Assembly: GCA_028288645.1 (NCBI GenBank)
Contig: JAQBNJ010000462.1
Coordinates: 1 to 7,551, forward strand
Source of the DNA: Sediminibacterium sp.
GTDB lineage: Bacteria; Bacteroidota; Bacteroidia; Chitinophagales; Chitinophagaceae
Direction of reading: 5' to 3'
DNA length: 7,551 nt
The position numbers and the translations under genes are program-made. Numbering within the stretch: position 1 is the stretch's first letter; the number at the start of each line of letters is the position of its first letter. Of this stretch, positions 7,052 to 7,551 are shown in pieces. The notes under the pieces are model-generated. The model was not told where the DNA came from, made no database searches, and saw nothing but the letters and a program-made list of their open reading frames with translations.

Positions 7052-7551
7052 TTAAGAATTTTTCGTGATCATATCATCCAGCAATTGCCTGTATGCATTG
7101 CCGATGGGGATGGTATGTGTGCCGATGGATATTTCATTCCGGCTGATAGAATCCACCTGGCTCAATGAAACAATATAAGATCGATGTACCCTGATAAAAC
7201 TGTTCTCAGGACGGCGCGCCTCAAAATCTTGTAGGTTCTGCAAAGTGGTGAGTGGTGATAATTTTCCTTTTAGGAATACCTGTGTATAATCCCTTAGTCC
7301 CGACAGGTACAGGATATCAGAAAGATTAATCTTGATCAGCTTGTATTCCGATTTGATAAATACATAATCTCTTTTTTCCGCAGTGCGGCTGGATAATTGT
7401 AACATATATAGTTCGATATTTTGTATCAGTGAAAGCACGCGTTCATAACTGAACGGTGTATGCAGGAAAGCAAAAATGTTGTGGCTGGCGAAAAGGGAAT
7501 GCGTGTCTCTCTCATTACCCATGCAAACCAATACGGGCAATTCTTTTTTTT
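7052..7551 (-). CDS. LytTR-family response regulator, 5' end missing; receiver possibly degenerate
   Basis: The frame stays open to the right edge, so the N-terminal part is missing. The TTG at 7538-7540 reads as an internal leucine (KKELPVLVC), not a start. The visible N-terminal stretch matches the last third of a receiver domain: strand 4 (LPVLVCMGN), helix 4, strand 5 (NIFAFLHTPF) and helix 5 (SYERVLSLIQNIELYM). A complete LytTR DNA-binding domain follows (about 7060-7370), with YVFIKSEYKLIKI, DILYLSGLRDYTQVFL, SFIRVHRSYIVSL and IPIGNAYRQLL. LytTR regulators bind DNA through a beta-sheet domain and usually pair with a histidine kinase of the LytS/YpdA type. Here the conserved receiver Lys before the cis-Pro is Thr (7457-7459), and strand 4 ends in Cys-Met rather than Thr/Ser. 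The phospho-acceptor Asp lies beyond the window. A kinase partner is not visible. Confidence 0.9.
   Translation of the reverse strand, partial: KKELPVLVCMGNERDTHSLFASHNIFAFLHTPFSYERVLSLIQNIELYMLQLSSRTAEKRDYVFIKSEYKLIKINLSDILYLSGLRDYTQVFLKGKLSPLTTLQNLQDFEARRPENSFIRVHRSYIVSLSQVDSISRNEISIGTHTIPIGNAYRQLLDDMITKNS

Noticed and set aside
7538..7540. TTG as the start codon of the LytTR gene
   Set aside because: The frame continues upstream to the window edge, and the residue sits inside strand 4 of a receiver domain, so the gene is cut by the edge and does not start there.

Overview
The window looks like chromosomal DNA from a member of the Bacteroidota, most likely of the Chitinophagaceae type. This is inferred from a DUF4270 lipoprotein, a DUF4907 protein and a LytTR regulator, from Bacteroidota-style lipoproteins, from start codons that lack Shine-Dalgarno sequences, and from AT-rich palindromic repeats between genes. 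No rRNA, tRNA, transposase, phage gene or CRISPR array is visible. Seven protein genes fill most of the window, and two of them run off its edges.

Left part (1-2570). The 3' end of an S9-family serine peptidase (+) converges with an N-acetylmuramoyl-L-alanine amidase (-). The roughly 100-base gap between them is a nested inverted-repeat element. The amidase has a signal peptide, an SH3-like and an AMIN-like region, and a complete Amidase_3 catalytic domain.

Middle (2571-5661). A DUF4270 lipoprotein gene and an outer-membrane beta-barrel gene overlap on the - strand and form an operon. It ends at a clear intrinsic terminator (2571-2600) after passing through an AT-rich palindromic repeat. A 318-base divergent intergenic region, holding a second repeat of the same family, separates this operon from the next one.

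Right part (5662-7551). A six-bladed Kelch lipoprotein gene overlaps a small DUF4907 gene by 8 bases (+ strand). A perfect 13-bp hairpin then serves as a likely shared terminator with a converging LytTR response-regulator gene (-), which is cut by the right edge. The visible end of its receiver domain lacks the conserved lysine, so it may be a pseudo-receiver.

The four central genes (DUF4270 lipoprotein plus barrel, divergent from Kelch lipoprotein plus DUF4907) all encode envelope proteins and are the best candidate here for a little-described system. A joint function is inferred only from gene layout. The other genes are ordinary members of known families.
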